A stretch of 64,000 nt of DNA from JAMXLG01 sp963818925 (GCA_963818925.1 CAWFTN010000001.1:3100001-3164000); one strand, 5' to 3'; shown: positions 8,290 through 17,528, counted from the first letter of the stretch. Numbers and translations: made by a program. Notes: generated from the sequence alone by a model not told the origin.

Positions 8290-9167
8290 TGCCGTCAGTC
8301 AAGGATCTTCGCGAGCGTATTCGCTCGCTGAAGAATACGCAGCAGATCACCAAGGCGATGAAGCAAGTCGCCGCGGCCAAGATCCGCCGCGCGGAGATGG
8401 CGCAAAAGCAAGCGCGTCCCTATGCGGACACGCTTGCCGAGATGCTGCGCGACTTGATGAACGCGGTGACGAGTGTCGACCATCCGTTCATGAAGCCCGG
8501 CGACACGAGCGCGCCGATGGGCGTGATCTTGATGACGGCGGACAAAGGCCTCGCCGGTGCATTCAACTCGAACGTGATTCGTGCCGGCGAACTCTTCGCG
8601 CGCGACCAGAAAGACGTCGCCTGGTACACGGTCGGCATCAAAGCGCGTAATGCCGTGCGCCGGATAGGCAAAGCGAACCATCCGACGTGGGTGCTCAATG
8701 CGCCATCGAAGATCGATGTCGCGCGGGAAGTTGCCAAGCAAGTTACGGCCGATTTCATCAACGAGCGCATCTCCGGCATCGCGCTGATCTCATCGAAACT
8801 CGTTTCGATGATGTCGCAGAAACCGGAAACGCGCCAGATGGTGCCGATTCTGCGCGAGGCGATCTCGGGTTCCGCGACCGAACAGGAGAAACACGGACCG
8901 AAGGGTTCGGTTGAATTCGCGCCGTCGCCGGAATTCGTGCTCTCGCGTTTGCTGCCGAAGTACCTCGAGTTCACGATCTTCTCGGCGATGCTCGAAACCG
9001 ACGCGGCGTTCTTCGCGGCACAGTTGGTCGCGATGAACAACGCGACCGAGAACGCCGGCAAGCTGATCGACGACCTCACGATCCAAATGAACAACGCGCG
9101 TCAAGCCGCGATTACCAAAGAACTGCTAGAAATCGTGGGCGGAGCTGAAGCCCTCGTAAACGGTTAA
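8289..9167 (+). CDS. atpG: F0F1 ATP synthase subunit gamma
   Basis: Central rotor shaft, 292 residues. The N-terminal helix (LRERIRSLKNTQQITKAMK) and the C-terminal helix ending in NARQAAITKELLEIVGGAEA are textbook gamma signatures. GLAGAFNSNVIR marks the Rossmann-like core. Ends 14 bases before atpD, in a gap containing AAAGGAACGACAGAGA. Confidence 0.97.
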   Translation: MPSVKDLRERIRSLKNTQQITKAMKQVAAAKIRRAEMAQKQARPYADTLAEMLRDLMNAVTSVDHPFMKPGDTSAPMGVILMTADKGLAGAFNSNVIRAGELFARDQKDVAWYTVGIKARNAVRRIGKANHPTWVLNAPSKIDVAREVAKQVTADFINERISGIALISSKLVSMMSQKPETRQMVPILREAISGSATEQEKHGPKGSVEFAPSPEFVLSRLLPKYLEFTIFSAMLETDAAFFAAQLVAMNNATENAGKLIDDLTIQMNNARQAAITKELLEIVGGAEALVNG

Positions 9168-9181
9168 AGGAACGACAGAGA

Positions 9182-10654
9182 ATGGCTGCCACTGGTAAAG
9201 TAGTCCAGGTCCTCGGAAACGTCGTCGACGTTGAATTCACGCCGGAGACGCTTCCGAATATCAACGACGCGCTCACCACTCGCGTCAACGAAGGCGCGAA
9301 CGCGGGAACGAACGGTCATGCGACGACTGGCGGAATCGAACTCGGTGGTACGGCGATGCAAGCGCGCGATCTCGTGCTCGAAGTGCAGGACGAACTTGGC
9401 AACAGCCAAGTGCGCTGCCTCGCGATGGGATCGACCGATGGTCTGCGCCGCGGCGACGCCGTGGCGAACACCGGTGGCCCGATCAAAGTTCCGGTCGGTG
9501 AAGGCACGCTAGGACGTATCTTCAACGTCCTCGGCAAAGCGATCGACAGCGATGCGCCGGTGAACGCGTCGGCGGAATGGCCGATTCACCGCCCCGCACC
9601 CGATTTCAAATCGCAAGACCCGACGCCGAAACTCTTCGAAACCGGCATTAAAGTTATCGACCTCATGGCGCCGTACACGCGCGGTGGTAAGGTCGGCCTC
9701 TTCGGTGGCGCAGGCGTCGGCAAGACGGTTCTGATTCAAGAGCTCATTCGCAACATCGCGAACGTGCACAAAGGCTTCTCGGTGTTCACCGGCGTCGGTG
9801 AACGCACGCGCGAAGGTAACGACCTGTGGCAAGAAATGAAAGAGTCGGGCGTTCTCGCGCAGACGACGCTCGTCTTCGGTCAGATGGACGAACCGCCGGG
9901 CGTGCGTTTCCGTATCGCGCAGACCGGTGTCACGATGGCGGAATACTTCCGCGACGAACAAGGCGCCGACGTGCTCCTGTTCATGGACAACATCTTCCGC
10001 TATCTGCAAGCCGGTTCCGAAGTCTCGGCACTTATGGGGCGCATGCCGTCGGCCGTCGGTTATCAGCCGACCCTTTCGACCGACATGGGTTTGCTCGAAG
10101 AGCGCATTACCTCGACCAACAAGGGTTCGATCACATCGGTCCAAGCCGTGTACGTGCCGGCCGACGACTACACCGACCCGGCCGTTGCCGTGACGTTCGC
10201 TCACTTGGATGCAACGACGGCGCTCTCGCGTCCGATCTCGGAGCTCGGCATCTACCCGGCCGTCGACCCGCTGGCATCGACCTCCCGCATTCTCGATCCA
10301 CAGATCGTCGGTCAGGAGCACTACGACGTCGCGCGCGGCGTACAAGAGATGCTGCAGCGCTATAAGGACCTCCAAGACATCATCGCAATTCTCGGCATCG
10401 AAGAACTCTCGGAAGAAGACAAAATCATCGTCGGGCGCGCGCGCCGCATCCAGCGCTTCTTCTCGCAGCCGTTCTTTGTCGCGGAACAATTCACGGGAAC
10501 GCCCGGCAAGTACGTGAAGATTCAAGATACGATCGCGGGCTTCAAAGAGATCCTCGACGGCAAAGTCGACAATCTGCCGGAGCAAGCGTTCTTCTACAAA
10601 GGCTCAATCGACGAAGTCAAAGCAGCCGCCGAAAAACTCGGCGCCACGGTCTAA
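9182..10654 (+). CDS. atpD: F0F1 ATP synthase subunit beta, with an N-terminal domain insertion
   Basis: Catalytic subunit, 490 residues against about 460 normally. P-loop GGAGVGKT at residues 175-182, catalytic region GERTREGND, and the beta signature PAVDPLASTSR are intact. The extra length is mostly an insertion of about 24 residues in the N-terminal beta-barrel, between INDAL (residue 31) and DLVLEV (residue 63), rich in Gly, Thr, Asn and Ala. The frame stays open and homology resumes exactly, so this is a real loop expansion and not a frameshift. Overlaps atpC by one base. Confidence 0.97.
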   Translation: MAATGKVVQVLGNVVDVEFTPETLPNINDALTTRVNEGANAGTNGHATTGGIELGGTAMQARDLVLEVQDELGNSQVRCLAMGSTDGLRRGDAVANTGGPIKVPVGEGTLGRIFNVLGKAIDSDAPVNASAEWPIHRPAPDFKSQDPTPKLFETGIKVIDLMAPYTRGGKVGLFGGAGVGKTVLIQELIRNIANVHKGFSVFTGVGERTREGNDLWQEMKESGVLAQTTLVFGQMDEPPGVRFRIAQTGVTMAEYFRDEQGADVLLFMDNIFRYLQAGSEVSALMGRMPSAVGYQPTLSTDMGLLEERITSTNKGSITSVQAVYVPADDYTDPAVAVTFAHLDATTALSRPISELGIYPAVDPLASTSRILDPQIVGQEHYDVARGVQEMLQRYKDLQDIIAILGIEELSEEDKIIVGRARRIQRFFSQPFFVAEQFTGTPGKYVKIQDTIAGFKEILDGKVDNLPEQAFFYKGSIDEVKAAAEKLGATV

Positions 10655-11028
10655 TGGCGACGACCATCCCGTTCAAGCTCATCACGCCCACGAAGGTGGT
10701 CTTCGAAGGCGATGCGGAGCTCGTGATCGCGGTGACGACCGAAGGCGAGGAAGGTATCCTTCCGCATCACGCGCCGTTTTTGGCTGCGTTGAAACCGGGC
10801 GTACTGCGCGCGAACGTCGTCGCCGAAGGGAAGACGGACCGTCTGGAACTCGCAACCGGCGAAGGCTTCATGCAAGCGTTGCCGGACCGTCTGACGATTC
10901 TCGTCGATGAAGCGTTGGGCTTCGAGGACATCGATGTCGCGAGGACGCGTGACGAGCTTGCGAACGCAACCGATCCAACCGTGATCGAGTTTGCGAATGC
11001 GAAGCTACGCCTGGTTGGGAGCCACTGA
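10654..11028 (+). CDS. atpC: F0F1 ATP synthase subunit epsilon
   Basis: 124 residues. The N-terminal beta-sandwich carries the conserved TPTKVVFEG and EGEEGILPHHAPFLAALKPG; a short C-terminal helical part follows. It couples gamma rotation and can inhibit ATPase activity. Last gene of the ATP synthase operon, followed by an intrinsic terminator 40 bases downstream. Confidence 0.95.
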   Translation: MATTIPFKLITPTKVVFEGDAELVIAVTTEGEEGILPHHAPFLAALKPGVLRANVVAEGKTDRLELATGEGFMQALPDRLTILVDEALGFEDIDVARTRDELANATDPTVIEFANAKLRLVGSH

Positions 11029-11067
11029 AGCAGCTTACGTTCGCTGCAGAAAGGCCGATATTCAGTA

Positions 11068-11100
11068 GCGGGGCGCACACCAGCGCCCCGCGAACTTTTT
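11068..11100 (+). terminator. Intrinsic terminator after the atp operon
   Basis: GCGGGGCGC (11068-11076) and GCGCCCCGC (11083-11091) form a perfect 9-bp stem with loop ACACCA, followed by GAAC and five T. The stem ends only 15 bases before the murA ATG, so murA expression needs either readthrough or a promoter embedded upstream. Confidence 0.85.
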
Positions 11101-11106
11101 GAACCA

Positions 11107-12462
11107 ATGCTCGACCGCTTAGAGACCACCCTACGGGTGCATGGCGGCGCACGGCTTGAGGGCTCGGTCGCAACGCACGGCGCAAAGAACGCGGCGTTAC
11201 CGATCATGGCTGCTGCGCTATTGGCCAAAGGAACCGTCACGCTTCACCGCGTGCCACGGATCACCGACGTTTCCGTCATGTGGTCGTTGCTCGAAGCACT
11301 CGGCGCGCGCATTCGGTACGAAGGCGACAACACGATCACAATCGATCCCAGCAACGTCGCTACGTACAAGGCGCCGTACATGCTGGTGCGCAAACTCGCC
11401 GCTTCATTCGATGTGGTCGGTCCGTTGCTCGGACGGTTCGGCCGCGCCGAAGTTCCGCTTCCCGGCGGATGCGTGCTCGGTACGCGCGCTACGGATATGC
11501 ACGAGCAAGCGTTCATCGCGCTCGGGTGCGAAGTCAGCAACTACCACGGCTCGCTCATCGCGCAGTCGAAACAGAAACGGTTGCAGGGCGGAACGATCGA
11601 GTTTCGCATGCCGAGCGTCGGCGCGACGAAGAACGCGATGCTCGCATCCGTGCTCGCCGACGGCAAGACCACGATTTCCAATGCCGCGATGGAACCTGAA
11701 GTCATCGACCTCGGAAACTTCTTGCAAGCGATGGGCGCGAAGATCTCCGGACTCGGCACCGACGCAATCGTTATCGACGGCGTAAGCGAATTGCACGGCG
11801 TTGAATACAGCATTATTCCCGACCGTATCGTGACCGGAACGCTACTGCTCAGCGGCGCGGTAACGCGCGGCGACGTGACGGTGACCGATTGCCGTCCCGA
11901 TCATCTCGAAGCGTTCATGATGAAGCTGCAAGAGTGCGGCGTCGATCTGACCTACGGCGTCGACTGGATTCGAGTCGACGGCAGCACGATCACCGGCGGC
12001 ACGGAAATTCTCACCGCACCGCATCCCGGGTTTCCGACGGATCTGCAGCCGCAGATGGTGTCGTTTTTGTGCACCGTTCCGGGCACGAGCGTCGTCGAAG
12101 AATCGATTTTCAACGCGCGCTTTTCGTACGTGAACGAACTCGCGCGTATGGGGGCCGACGTTCGCGTCTCGATGGAGAGCAACACCGCAGTCGTCAAAGG
12201 CGTCGCGCAACTCTCCGGCGCGCCGGTGGAAGCGCCGGATATTCGCGCCGGTGCCGCGCTCGTTGTCGCGGGCCTCGCGGCCGCCGGTCAAACAGAAATC
12301 ATCGGCCTGGAATACGTGGACCGCGGTTACGAGCGGTTGGAAGAAATGCTTTCGAGTCTCGGCGCGCAAGTGCAGCGGTCGAGCGGTGTTACGCCGCTCG
12401 TCGAGCCCGCCGGTCTGTTCGAAACACGCGAGTACCCTCGCGTGAATACCGCCGCATTTTAG
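11107..12462 (+). CDS. murA: UDP-N-acetylglucosamine 1-carboxyvinyltransferase
   Basis: First committed step of peptidoglycan synthesis: transfers enolpyruvate from PEP to UDP-GlcNAc. 451 residues, slightly longer than the usual 420 because of a C-terminal extension. The N-terminal Lys27-Asn28 in GAKNAALP and the catalytic, fosfomycin-binding Cys122 in LPGGCVLGTR are present. Followed 32 bases later by mreB, grouping two cell wall genes. Confidence 0.97.
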   Translation: MLDRLETTLRVHGGARLEGSVATHGAKNAALPIMAAALLAKGTVTLHRVPRITDVSVMWSLLEALGARIRYEGDNTITIDPSNVATYKAPYMLVRKLAASFDVVGPLLGRFGRAEVPLPGGCVLGTRATDMHEQAFIALGCEVSNYHGSLIAQSKQKRLQGGTIEFRMPSVGATKNAMLASVLADGKTTISNAAMEPEVIDLGNFLQAMGAKISGLGTDAIVIDGVSELHGVEYSIIPDRIVTGTLLLSGAVTRGDVTVTDCRPDHLEAFMMKLQECGVDLTYGVDWIRVDGSTITGGTEILTAPHPGFPTDLQPQMVSFLCTVPGTSVVEESIFNARFSYVNELARMGADVRVSMESNTAVVKGVAQLSGAPVEAPDIRAGAALVVAGLAAAGQTEIIGLEYVDRGYERLEEMLSSLGAQVQRSSGVTPLVEPAGLFETREYPRVNTAAF

Positions 12463-12494
12463 TTTCTCGTCAACCTCGTCTCAGGGAGTTCGGT

Positions 12495-13475
12495 TTGGAC
12501 ATCGGCATCGATCTCGGAACGGCCAACGTGCTCGTCCACGTCAAAGGCAAAGGCATCGTCTTGCGCGAGCCGTCGGTCGTCGCGAAGGACATGAATAACG
12601 GCAAAGTCCTCGCGGTCGGCGAGGAAGCGCGTCAGATGCTCGGCAAAACGCCGGCACACATTCAAGCGATTCGTCCGCTTCGCGACGGCGTCATCGCCGA
12701 CTTCGAAGTGACCGAAGCGATGCTCTCCTATTTTATCAAGAAAGTGATGAAAGACCGCTCGTGGTGGTCATCGATCATCAAACCGAAACCGCATGTTACG
12801 ATCTGCGTGCCGGCTGAGATCACGAGCGTTGAAGAGCGAGCTGTGAAAGATGCGGCAAAACTCGCGGGCGCGCGCAGCGTCGACATCATCGAAGAGCCGA
12901 TGGCGGCAGCAATCGGCGCAGGTCTTCCGATCGACGGTCCGTCGGGATCGATGGTCGTCGACATCGGCGGCGGCACCACCGACGTTGCGGTGATCTCGCT
13001 CGGCGGCGTCGTCGTTTCGCAGTCGCTGCGCGTTGCGGGCAACAAGCTCGACGATGCGATCGTGCGCTATATTCGCCGCGTCTACAATCTGATGATCGGC
13101 GAACGCACGGCCGAAGAGATCAAAATCAAGATTGGTTCCGCGTATAAGTTGGAACAAGAACTCGCGATGGAGATTCGCGGACGTGATCTGATCAACGGTC
13201 TGCCGAAGACGGTGAAGATTACGAGCGAAGAGATTCGCGAAGCGTTATCCGAACCGGTCGGCGCAATCGTCGAAGCGGTGAAGGCAGTGCTCGAAAAGAC
13301 ACCGCCGGAGCTTGCCGCCGATATCATCGATCGCGGCGTGATCCTCACGGGCGGCGGGGCGCTGCTGCGCGGTCTCGATAAGTTGCTGTCGGAAGTCACC
13401 GGAGTACCGGCGATTGTCGCCGACGACCCGCTATCGTGCGTTGCGCTCGGCACGGGCATGCGCATGCGTCTCTAG
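12495..13475 (+). CDS. mreB: Rod shape-determining protein MreB (actin family)
   Basis: 326 residues. Begins at TTG 12495 (LDIGIDLGTANVLV) behind the ribosome binding site CAGGGAG; the larger open frame overlaps murA out of frame. Phosphate-1 loop GIDLGTANVLV, phosphate-2 loop DIGGGTTDVAVISLGG and adenosine loop GVILTGGGALLRG are intact. It polymerises at the membrane and guides lateral wall synthesis. mreC/mreD do not follow; tsaC starts 11 bases downstream. Confidence 0.96.
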   Translation: MDIGIDLGTANVLVHVKGKGIVLREPSVVAKDMNNGKVLAVGEEARQMLGKTPAHIQAIRPLRDGVIADFEVTEAMLSYFIKKVMKDRSWWSSIIKPKPHVTICVPAEITSVEERAVKDAAKLAGARSVDIIEEPMAAAIGAGLPIDGPSGSMVVDIGGGTTDVAVISLGGVVVSQSLRVAGNKLDDAIVRYIRRVYNLMIGERTAEEIKIKIGSAYKLEQELAMEIRGRDLINGLPKTVKITSEEIREALSEPVGAIVEAVKAVLEKTPPELAADIIDRGVILTGGGALLRGLDKLLSEVTGVPAIVADDPLSCVALGTGMRMRL

Positions 13476-13486
13476 GAGAACTCAAA

Positions 13487-14149
13487 GTGGCGATCGGCGC
13501 GGTGCTCGACGCGCGCAGCGAGGCGATCGAGGTCGTCGTAGAAGAGTGTGCGCGCGTCATTTTCGACGGCGGCACGATCATCTTCCCGAACGAGACGAGC
13601 TACGGCATCGCGAGCGATCCGTATCGCTCGAGCGCCGTCGACAAGGTCTATCGCGCGAAGCGCCGCCCCGACGAAAAGCCGTTGACGCTGCACGTCGCCA
13701 CGCCGGCCGAGTTCCTCGAATTCGCTCCGGGAAACGCGGCTGCTATTCTCGCAGCGAAACGACTCTTGCCGGGCCCGGTTATTCTCATCGTGCGCAAGCC
13801 CGAGTTCATCAGCGATGAAGTGACGGCGGGAATGCCGACGCTCGGCTTCCGCGTACCCGACGAGACGCTTGCGAAGGCGATCTTGGAGCGGTGCGGTCCG
13901 CTTGCCGTCACCAGCGCCAATCAAAGCGGCGCACCGCCCTACCGGGGCGGTGAGGATACGCACGAGTTACCGAGCGCCGATTTGCTCGTCTTGAACGGGC
14001 CCACGAAGTATGAAGGCGAAGCATCGATTGTGGACTTGAGTCGATCGCCCGCCCGCCTCTTACGTGAAGGCGTGGTGAAATATGAAAGCATTGCGGAACT
14101 TCTGGGTGCGGTCGAACGTCATAGCGTAAAGGTCCGCTCTCAGCAATGA
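13487..14149 (+). CDS. tsaC: L-threonylcarbamoyladenylate synthase (YrdC/Sua5 family)
   Basis: Makes threonylcarbamoyl-AMP for the t6A37 tRNA modification. 220 residues; start GTG 13487 behind AGGAGAACTCAA. Family motifs are PNETSYGIASDP (residues 36-47), YRAKRRPDEKPLTL, and SANQSG. The single-domain length matches YrdC/TsaC and not full Sua5. The stop overlaps the next ATG by 4 bases. Confidence 0.93.
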   Translation: MAIGAVLDARSEAIEVVVEECARVIFDGGTIIFPNETSYGIASDPYRSSAVDKVYRAKRRPDEKPLTLHVATPAEFLEFAPGNAAAILAAKRLLPGPVILIVRKPEFISDEVTAGMPTLGFRVPDETLAKAILERCGPLAVTSANQSGAPPYRGGEDTHELPSADLLVLNGPTKYEGEASIVDLSRSPARLLREGVVKYESIAELLGAVERHSVKVRSQQ

Positions 14150-14841
14150 AACGCACGCTCTCGCTCCTCGCCGCCGTAGCGCTCGTCGCCGCGGCGCCCA
14201 AACCGTCCCCGTCTGCTGCCGCGAACAACGGCACGCAGTTCAGCGTTGGCGTGTGGACCGTCAAGATGACCTCCGTCGACGTGAACTTCAAGTCGGGCGA
14301 CTTTTCGACGCCGAATCAAGTGACGATGACGCGTCAAGGCGGCGACATCACCGGCGATCGCGCGAACGGCAATTACAAGACGAAAGCCGCGACGATCTAC
14401 GGGCACGTCGTGATGCACGATTCGCAAGGCAATTTCGGCGGCCTTTCGAGCACGAACGCCGCGAGTAACAAAGGGCCGGCAACGCTGACCGCGGATCAAG
14501 TCAACATCGACGGCTCGGCGAAGATCTACACGGCAACCGGCAACGTGCACTACGTACAGGCCGACACGACCGTCGACGCGGCAAAAGGCGTGCTCAACGA
14601 CACGACGCACCAGCTCGATTTACAGGGAAACGTGCACATCGTGCAAGGCGATCGCAACATGAAGGCCGAGCACGTCGTCTACAACACCGTCGACGGCAAA
14701 GCCCACGCCGAAGGCAATGTCGTGATGCAGTTCCCCAGCGAAGTCAATCCGCACTTCGCCACCCCGAAACCGATCACGATCAAAAATCCGCTCGAAAAAC
14801 ACACCGCCCAACCGTCACCGTCCGCGTCACCGCGCGTGTAA
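14146..14841 (+). CDS. LptA/OstA-like secreted protein
   Basis: 231 residues with a short signal peptide (MKRTLSLLAAVALVAAAP). The body is a run of beta-strands with ITADQVNIDG-like, ATGNVHYVQ and LQGNVHIVQGDRNMKAEHVVYN segments, the repeat style of the OstA/LptA/LptC jellyroll that bridges the periplasm in lipopolysaccharide export. Ends in a low-complexity Pro/Ser tail. Its presence supports a diderm envelope. The 3' end overlaps the convergent minus-strand gene by 62 bases. Confidence 0.75.
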   Translation: MKRTLSLLAAVALVAAAPKPSPSAAANNGTQFSVGVWTVKMTSVDVNFKSGDFSTPNQVTMTRQGGDITGDRANGNYKTKAATIYGHVVMHDSQGNFGGLSSTNAASNKGPATLTADQVNIDGSAKIYTATGNVHYVQADTTVDAAKGVLNDTTHQLDLQGNVHIVQGDRNMKAEHVVYNTVDGKAHAEGNVVMQFPSEVNPHFATPKPITIKNPLEKHTAQPSPSASPRV

Positions 14842-15769
14842 CCCACCCTGCCATCCTAGCGCGACGCAGCGGAGGGGCGGGTAATTCGACGGACCACACG
14901 TTCGCGTCGCCGTTATCCCATGTTTGGCTGCTCTTCACTGTGCGGTCGCTAGAGAAATAAATAGTCCGGCCGTCGCGACCGATGCGCGGTTCGTTGTCGT
15001 TGCTCTCGCCGTTCCCGTCGTCGCCCTCATATCGCAGCGCTTTGGGCTGATCCCACCCCGTGCCGCTGCGTTTGACGATATACAAATGCTCGTCCGTGTC
15101 GCCGGCTCGGCGGCCGCTGCTGGCAAAAATGAGAAGTGATTGATCCGGTGCAATCTCCGGATCGACGTCGGCCGTCTGCGGCGAACTGAACGACAGCTTC
15201 TCTGCCGGCTGATACGCGCCGTTCATGAAGTGCGCGCGATAGAGTTGGAACTGACGCTGCGTTGCGGTGCGCGTAATCTGCAAAAAGTAGATCGTGCCGT
15301 CCGACGCAACGCTTGGCGCAAAAATCCACTGCGCGAAGTTTACCGTCGCCGGCAAATGTTGCGGCGTGCCCCAGCCGGTTGCCGTGCGCGCAACCTTCCA
15401 GATATGTGCGACATGCTGCGTCGCGCCGGGCGCAGGCCGCGTCGACACGAAGATTGCGTAGCTGCCGTCGGGTGCAAACGACGGATGCTGATCGTTCCAG
15501 ACGCCGGAGAACGATGCGATTTTCGGTGTGCTCCACGCGCCGTTGATGAGATGCGATTCGAGGATCATGCCTGCTCCCGATCCGCTACGCGTAAATAGCA
15601 GCGTGGTGCCGTCGGGTGAGAACGTTGGCGAACCGTCGTTAGCCGGGCCTGAAATCACGCCCGGTGCGAAAATCTGCGGGCTTGTCATATGAAGCTCGTT
15701 CGGCGCCGCCGCAGCACCCAACAGCATGACGGCAGCCGCAATAAGGGACGTGCATCTGATGTTCGACAT
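14780..15769 (-). CDS. Secreted PD40 (TolB-like) beta-propeller protein
   Basis: 329 residues. The signal peptide starts at the second Met (MSNIRCTSLIAAAVMLLGAA); an ATG at 15787 adds six residues. About five PD40 blades are visible: SPTFSPDGTTLLFTRSG, HPSFAPDGSYAIFVSTR, APSVASDGTIYFLQ, DPEIAPDQSLLIFASSGR and EPRIGRDGRTIYFSSDR. Such propellers act in the periplasm in binding or scaffolding roles; no enzymatic motif is visible. The last 25 residues or so (Arg/Val/Thr-rich) read antisense to the LptA-like gene and may be a run-on tail. Confidence 0.8.
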   Translation of the reverse strand: MSNIRCTSLIAAAVMLLGAAAAPNELHMTSPQIFAPGVISGPANDGSPTFSPDGTTLLFTRSGSGAGMILESHLINGAWSTPKIASFSGVWNDQHPSFAPDGSYAIFVSTRPAPGATQHVAHIWKVARTATGWGTPQHLPATVNFAQWIFAPSVASDGTIYFLQITRTATQRQFQLYRAHFMNGAYQPAEKLSFSSPQTADVDPEIAPDQSLLIFASSGRRAGDTDEHLYIVKRSGTGWDQPKALRYEGDDGNGESNDNEPRIGRDGRTIYFSSDRTVKSSQTWDNGDANVWSVELPAPPLRRARMAGWVTRAVTRTVTVGRCVFRADF

Positions 15770-15868
15770 CACGGCGAGTATACGCACAAGCGAACGCGCC
15801 GTGACTTCAAAATCCCATCAAACTTCGCAACGCGAGGCCGCGCCGGCGCATTGGCCGAACGGCCCGTT

Positions 15869-17116
15869 ATGAACTCCCTGTTCGGCGAGCCCGAAGCGCC
15901 GCTCGCGGCGCGAATGCGCCCACACACGTTAGAAGAGTACGTCGGTCAGCAACAGATCGTCGGCGTAGGCCGCGCGCTGCGTCGAGCGATTGAAAGCGAT
16001 CGCGTGCCCTCCATGATCCTGTGGGGTCCGCCCGGTACCGGCAAAACGACCCTTGCGGAAATCGTTGCGCGCTCGACCGGCGCGCATTTTGAAAAACTCT
16101 CCGCGGTGAGTGCCGGCGTCGCTGATTTACGGCGTGTGGTCGCTGAATCACAAGCACGCCGGCGCGTCGGACAGCGTTCCGTTCTTTTTATCGACGAAAT
16201 TCATCGCTTTAACAAAGCGCAGCAAGACGCGGTGCTCCCATACGTCGAGGACGGGACGGTCACGCTCATCGGCGCGACCACCGAAAATCCGTCGTTCGAA
16301 GTAAATTCCGCGTTGCTCTCGCGTGCACGCGTATTCGTGCTGCAGCAACTGACGGACGAAGAGATCGCCGCGATCGTCGAACGTGCGTTGACCGATAGCG
16401 AACGTGGCCTCGGGAGCCAAGGTATTCACCTCGAACCCGACGCGCGCGAGACGCTGATCGGGTATGCAAACGGCGATGCGCGGACCGCGCTCAACGCGTT
16501 GGAATTTGCGTCCGAAACCGCGCCGCTGAAGAACGGAACGAAGCACGTCGACCGCGAGCTCGTGCTCGAGGCGCTGCAGAAACGCGGATCAACGTACGAT
16601 AAGGGCGGCGAGCAGCACTACGACATCATCAGCGCGTTTATCAAGAGCATCCGCGCAAGCGATCCCGATGCGGCGGTCTATTGGCTCGCGCGTATGCTCG
16701 ACGGCGGCGAAGACCCGTTATTCATCGCGCGCCGTCTCGTCATTCTTTCATCCGAAGATGTCGGACTAGCGGACTCGCAAGGCATTCAAGTCGCGATCGC
16801 TGCGCAGCAAGCAGCGCACTTCGTCGGCATGCCGGAGGGTTTTTATCCGCTCGCGCACGCGACGCTGTATTTAGCGAAAGCGCCGAAGAGCAATAGCGTC
16901 GGGCGTGCTTATAGTGATGCGATGCGCGATGTGCAAGAGACGCGCAACGATCCGGTGCCTTTGCATTTGCGCAACGCGCCGACGGGCTTGATGAAGCGTC
17001 TCGGATACGGCAAAGACTACCATTACGCGCACAACGACTACTCCGTCAAACAAGAAAACTTGCCCGAAAACCTGCGTGAGCGCAAATACTACGACCCGGG
17101 GGAACACGACCGCTAA
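15869..17116 (+). CDS. rarA: Replication-associated recombination protein A (RarA/MgsA), AAA+ ATPase
   Basis: 415 residues. ATG 15869 gives MNSLFGEPEAPLAARMRP, the family N-terminus; a longer open frame from 15689 is rejected. Walker A GPPGTGKT, Walker B LFIDEIHRFNK, sensor GATTENPSFEVNSALLSR and the C-terminal HYDIISAFIKSIRASDPDAA are intact. It acts at stalled replication forks and interacts with SSB and clamp-loader functions. Confidence 0.96.
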   Translation: MNSLFGEPEAPLAARMRPHTLEEYVGQQQIVGVGRALRRAIESDRVPSMILWGPPGTGKTTLAEIVARSTGAHFEKLSAVSAGVADLRRVVAESQARRRVGQRSVLFIDEIHRFNKAQQDAVLPYVEDGTVTLIGATTENPSFEVNSALLSRARVFVLQQLTDEEIAAIVERALTDSERGLGSQGIHLEPDARETLIGYANGDARTALNALEFASETAPLKNGTKHVDRELVLEALQKRGSTYDKGGEQHYDIISAFIKSIRASDPDAAVYWLARMLDGGEDPLFIARRLVILSSEDVGLADSQGIQVAIAAQQAAHFVGMPEGFYPLAHATLYLAKAPKSNSVGRAYSDAMRDVQETRNDPVPLHLRNAPTGLMKRLGYGKDYHYAHNDYSVKQENLPENLRERKYYDPGEHDR

Positions 17117-17410
17117 CAACGGTGCGTCGTCCTGGGCGATCGTGCGAAGGACGCGATTTCTTCGAAGTCGAGGTGCGGATTGCGCGACTTTCGCGGGGTC
17201 GAAGCCGCCCATCGGACCGGCGTCGAGACCGTGCGCTCGCGACGTTGCCCCGCATGAGCGCCGGAATCAACCGTCCGCCGCCTTCATCGGTCGTGAGAGA
17301 GGGCAGCCGTAACGTCGATCCCGCGGAGGCTTCGCGACTGAAATCGTCGATCGTCGATCTGCTGCTCGGCGCACTGCGGGCGGATCCGAACCAAGCCGGC
17401 ACCTGCATAT

Positions 17411-17439
17411 AAAAAAGTGGCCGGAGTTCGTCCGGCCAC
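17411..17439 (-). terminator. Intrinsic terminator, minus strand
   Basis: Perfect 9-bp stem GTGGCCGGA/TCCGGCCAC with a 5-base loop and a T6 tail in the minus orientation. In the plus orientation the hairpin is followed only by CCTTTCCC, so it would act weakly, if at all, for transcripts leaving rarA. Confidence 0.75.
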
Positions 17440-17516
17440 CCTTTCCCGTTGCTACTTCTCGGAGTGTGCAATGGAGCTTCGCACAGGTGTTATGGTAAGG
17501 TGACCCGCTGAGAAGG
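17411..17516 (-). ncRNA. Candidate small RNA ending in an intrinsic terminator
   Basis: On the minus strand the sequence has a closing stem CTTCTC (17515-17510) with GAGAAG (17460-17455), an inner stem TGTGC/GCACA (17485-17481 with 17469-17465), then a terminator stem GTGGCCGGA-CGAAC-TCCGGCCAC (17439-17417) followed by six T (17416-17411). No minus-strand protein gene lies upstream for this terminator to serve. No match to 4.5S, 6S or tmRNA consensus is recognised. No promoter could be assigned, so the 5' end is a guess. Confidence 0.45.
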
Positions 17517-17528
17517 CCTTGAGAATTC

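Larger units (their letters stand above)
17117..17528. other. Gene-poor gap after rarA
   Basis: 412 bases without a confident protein gene. A 52-codon plus-strand frame (17254-17412, starting MSAGINRPPPSS) has weak support: no clear ribosome binding site and no recognised domain. The right half holds a strong minus-strand terminator and an internal stem that together look like a small RNA gene (see 17411-17516). Confidence 0.5.

Noticed and set aside
9509..10585. 358-codon minus ORF opposite atpD
   Set aside because: Mirror frame of the beta subunit gene; no plausible start signals.
17046..17471. 141-codon minus ORF after rarA
   Set aside because: Overlaps the end of rarA, low-complexity Arg/Ser composition, and runs through the terminator hairpin.
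17440..17516. Resemblance to SRP (4.5S) RNA
   Set aside because: The conserved GGAAGGAAGCAGCC-type apical loop is absent.
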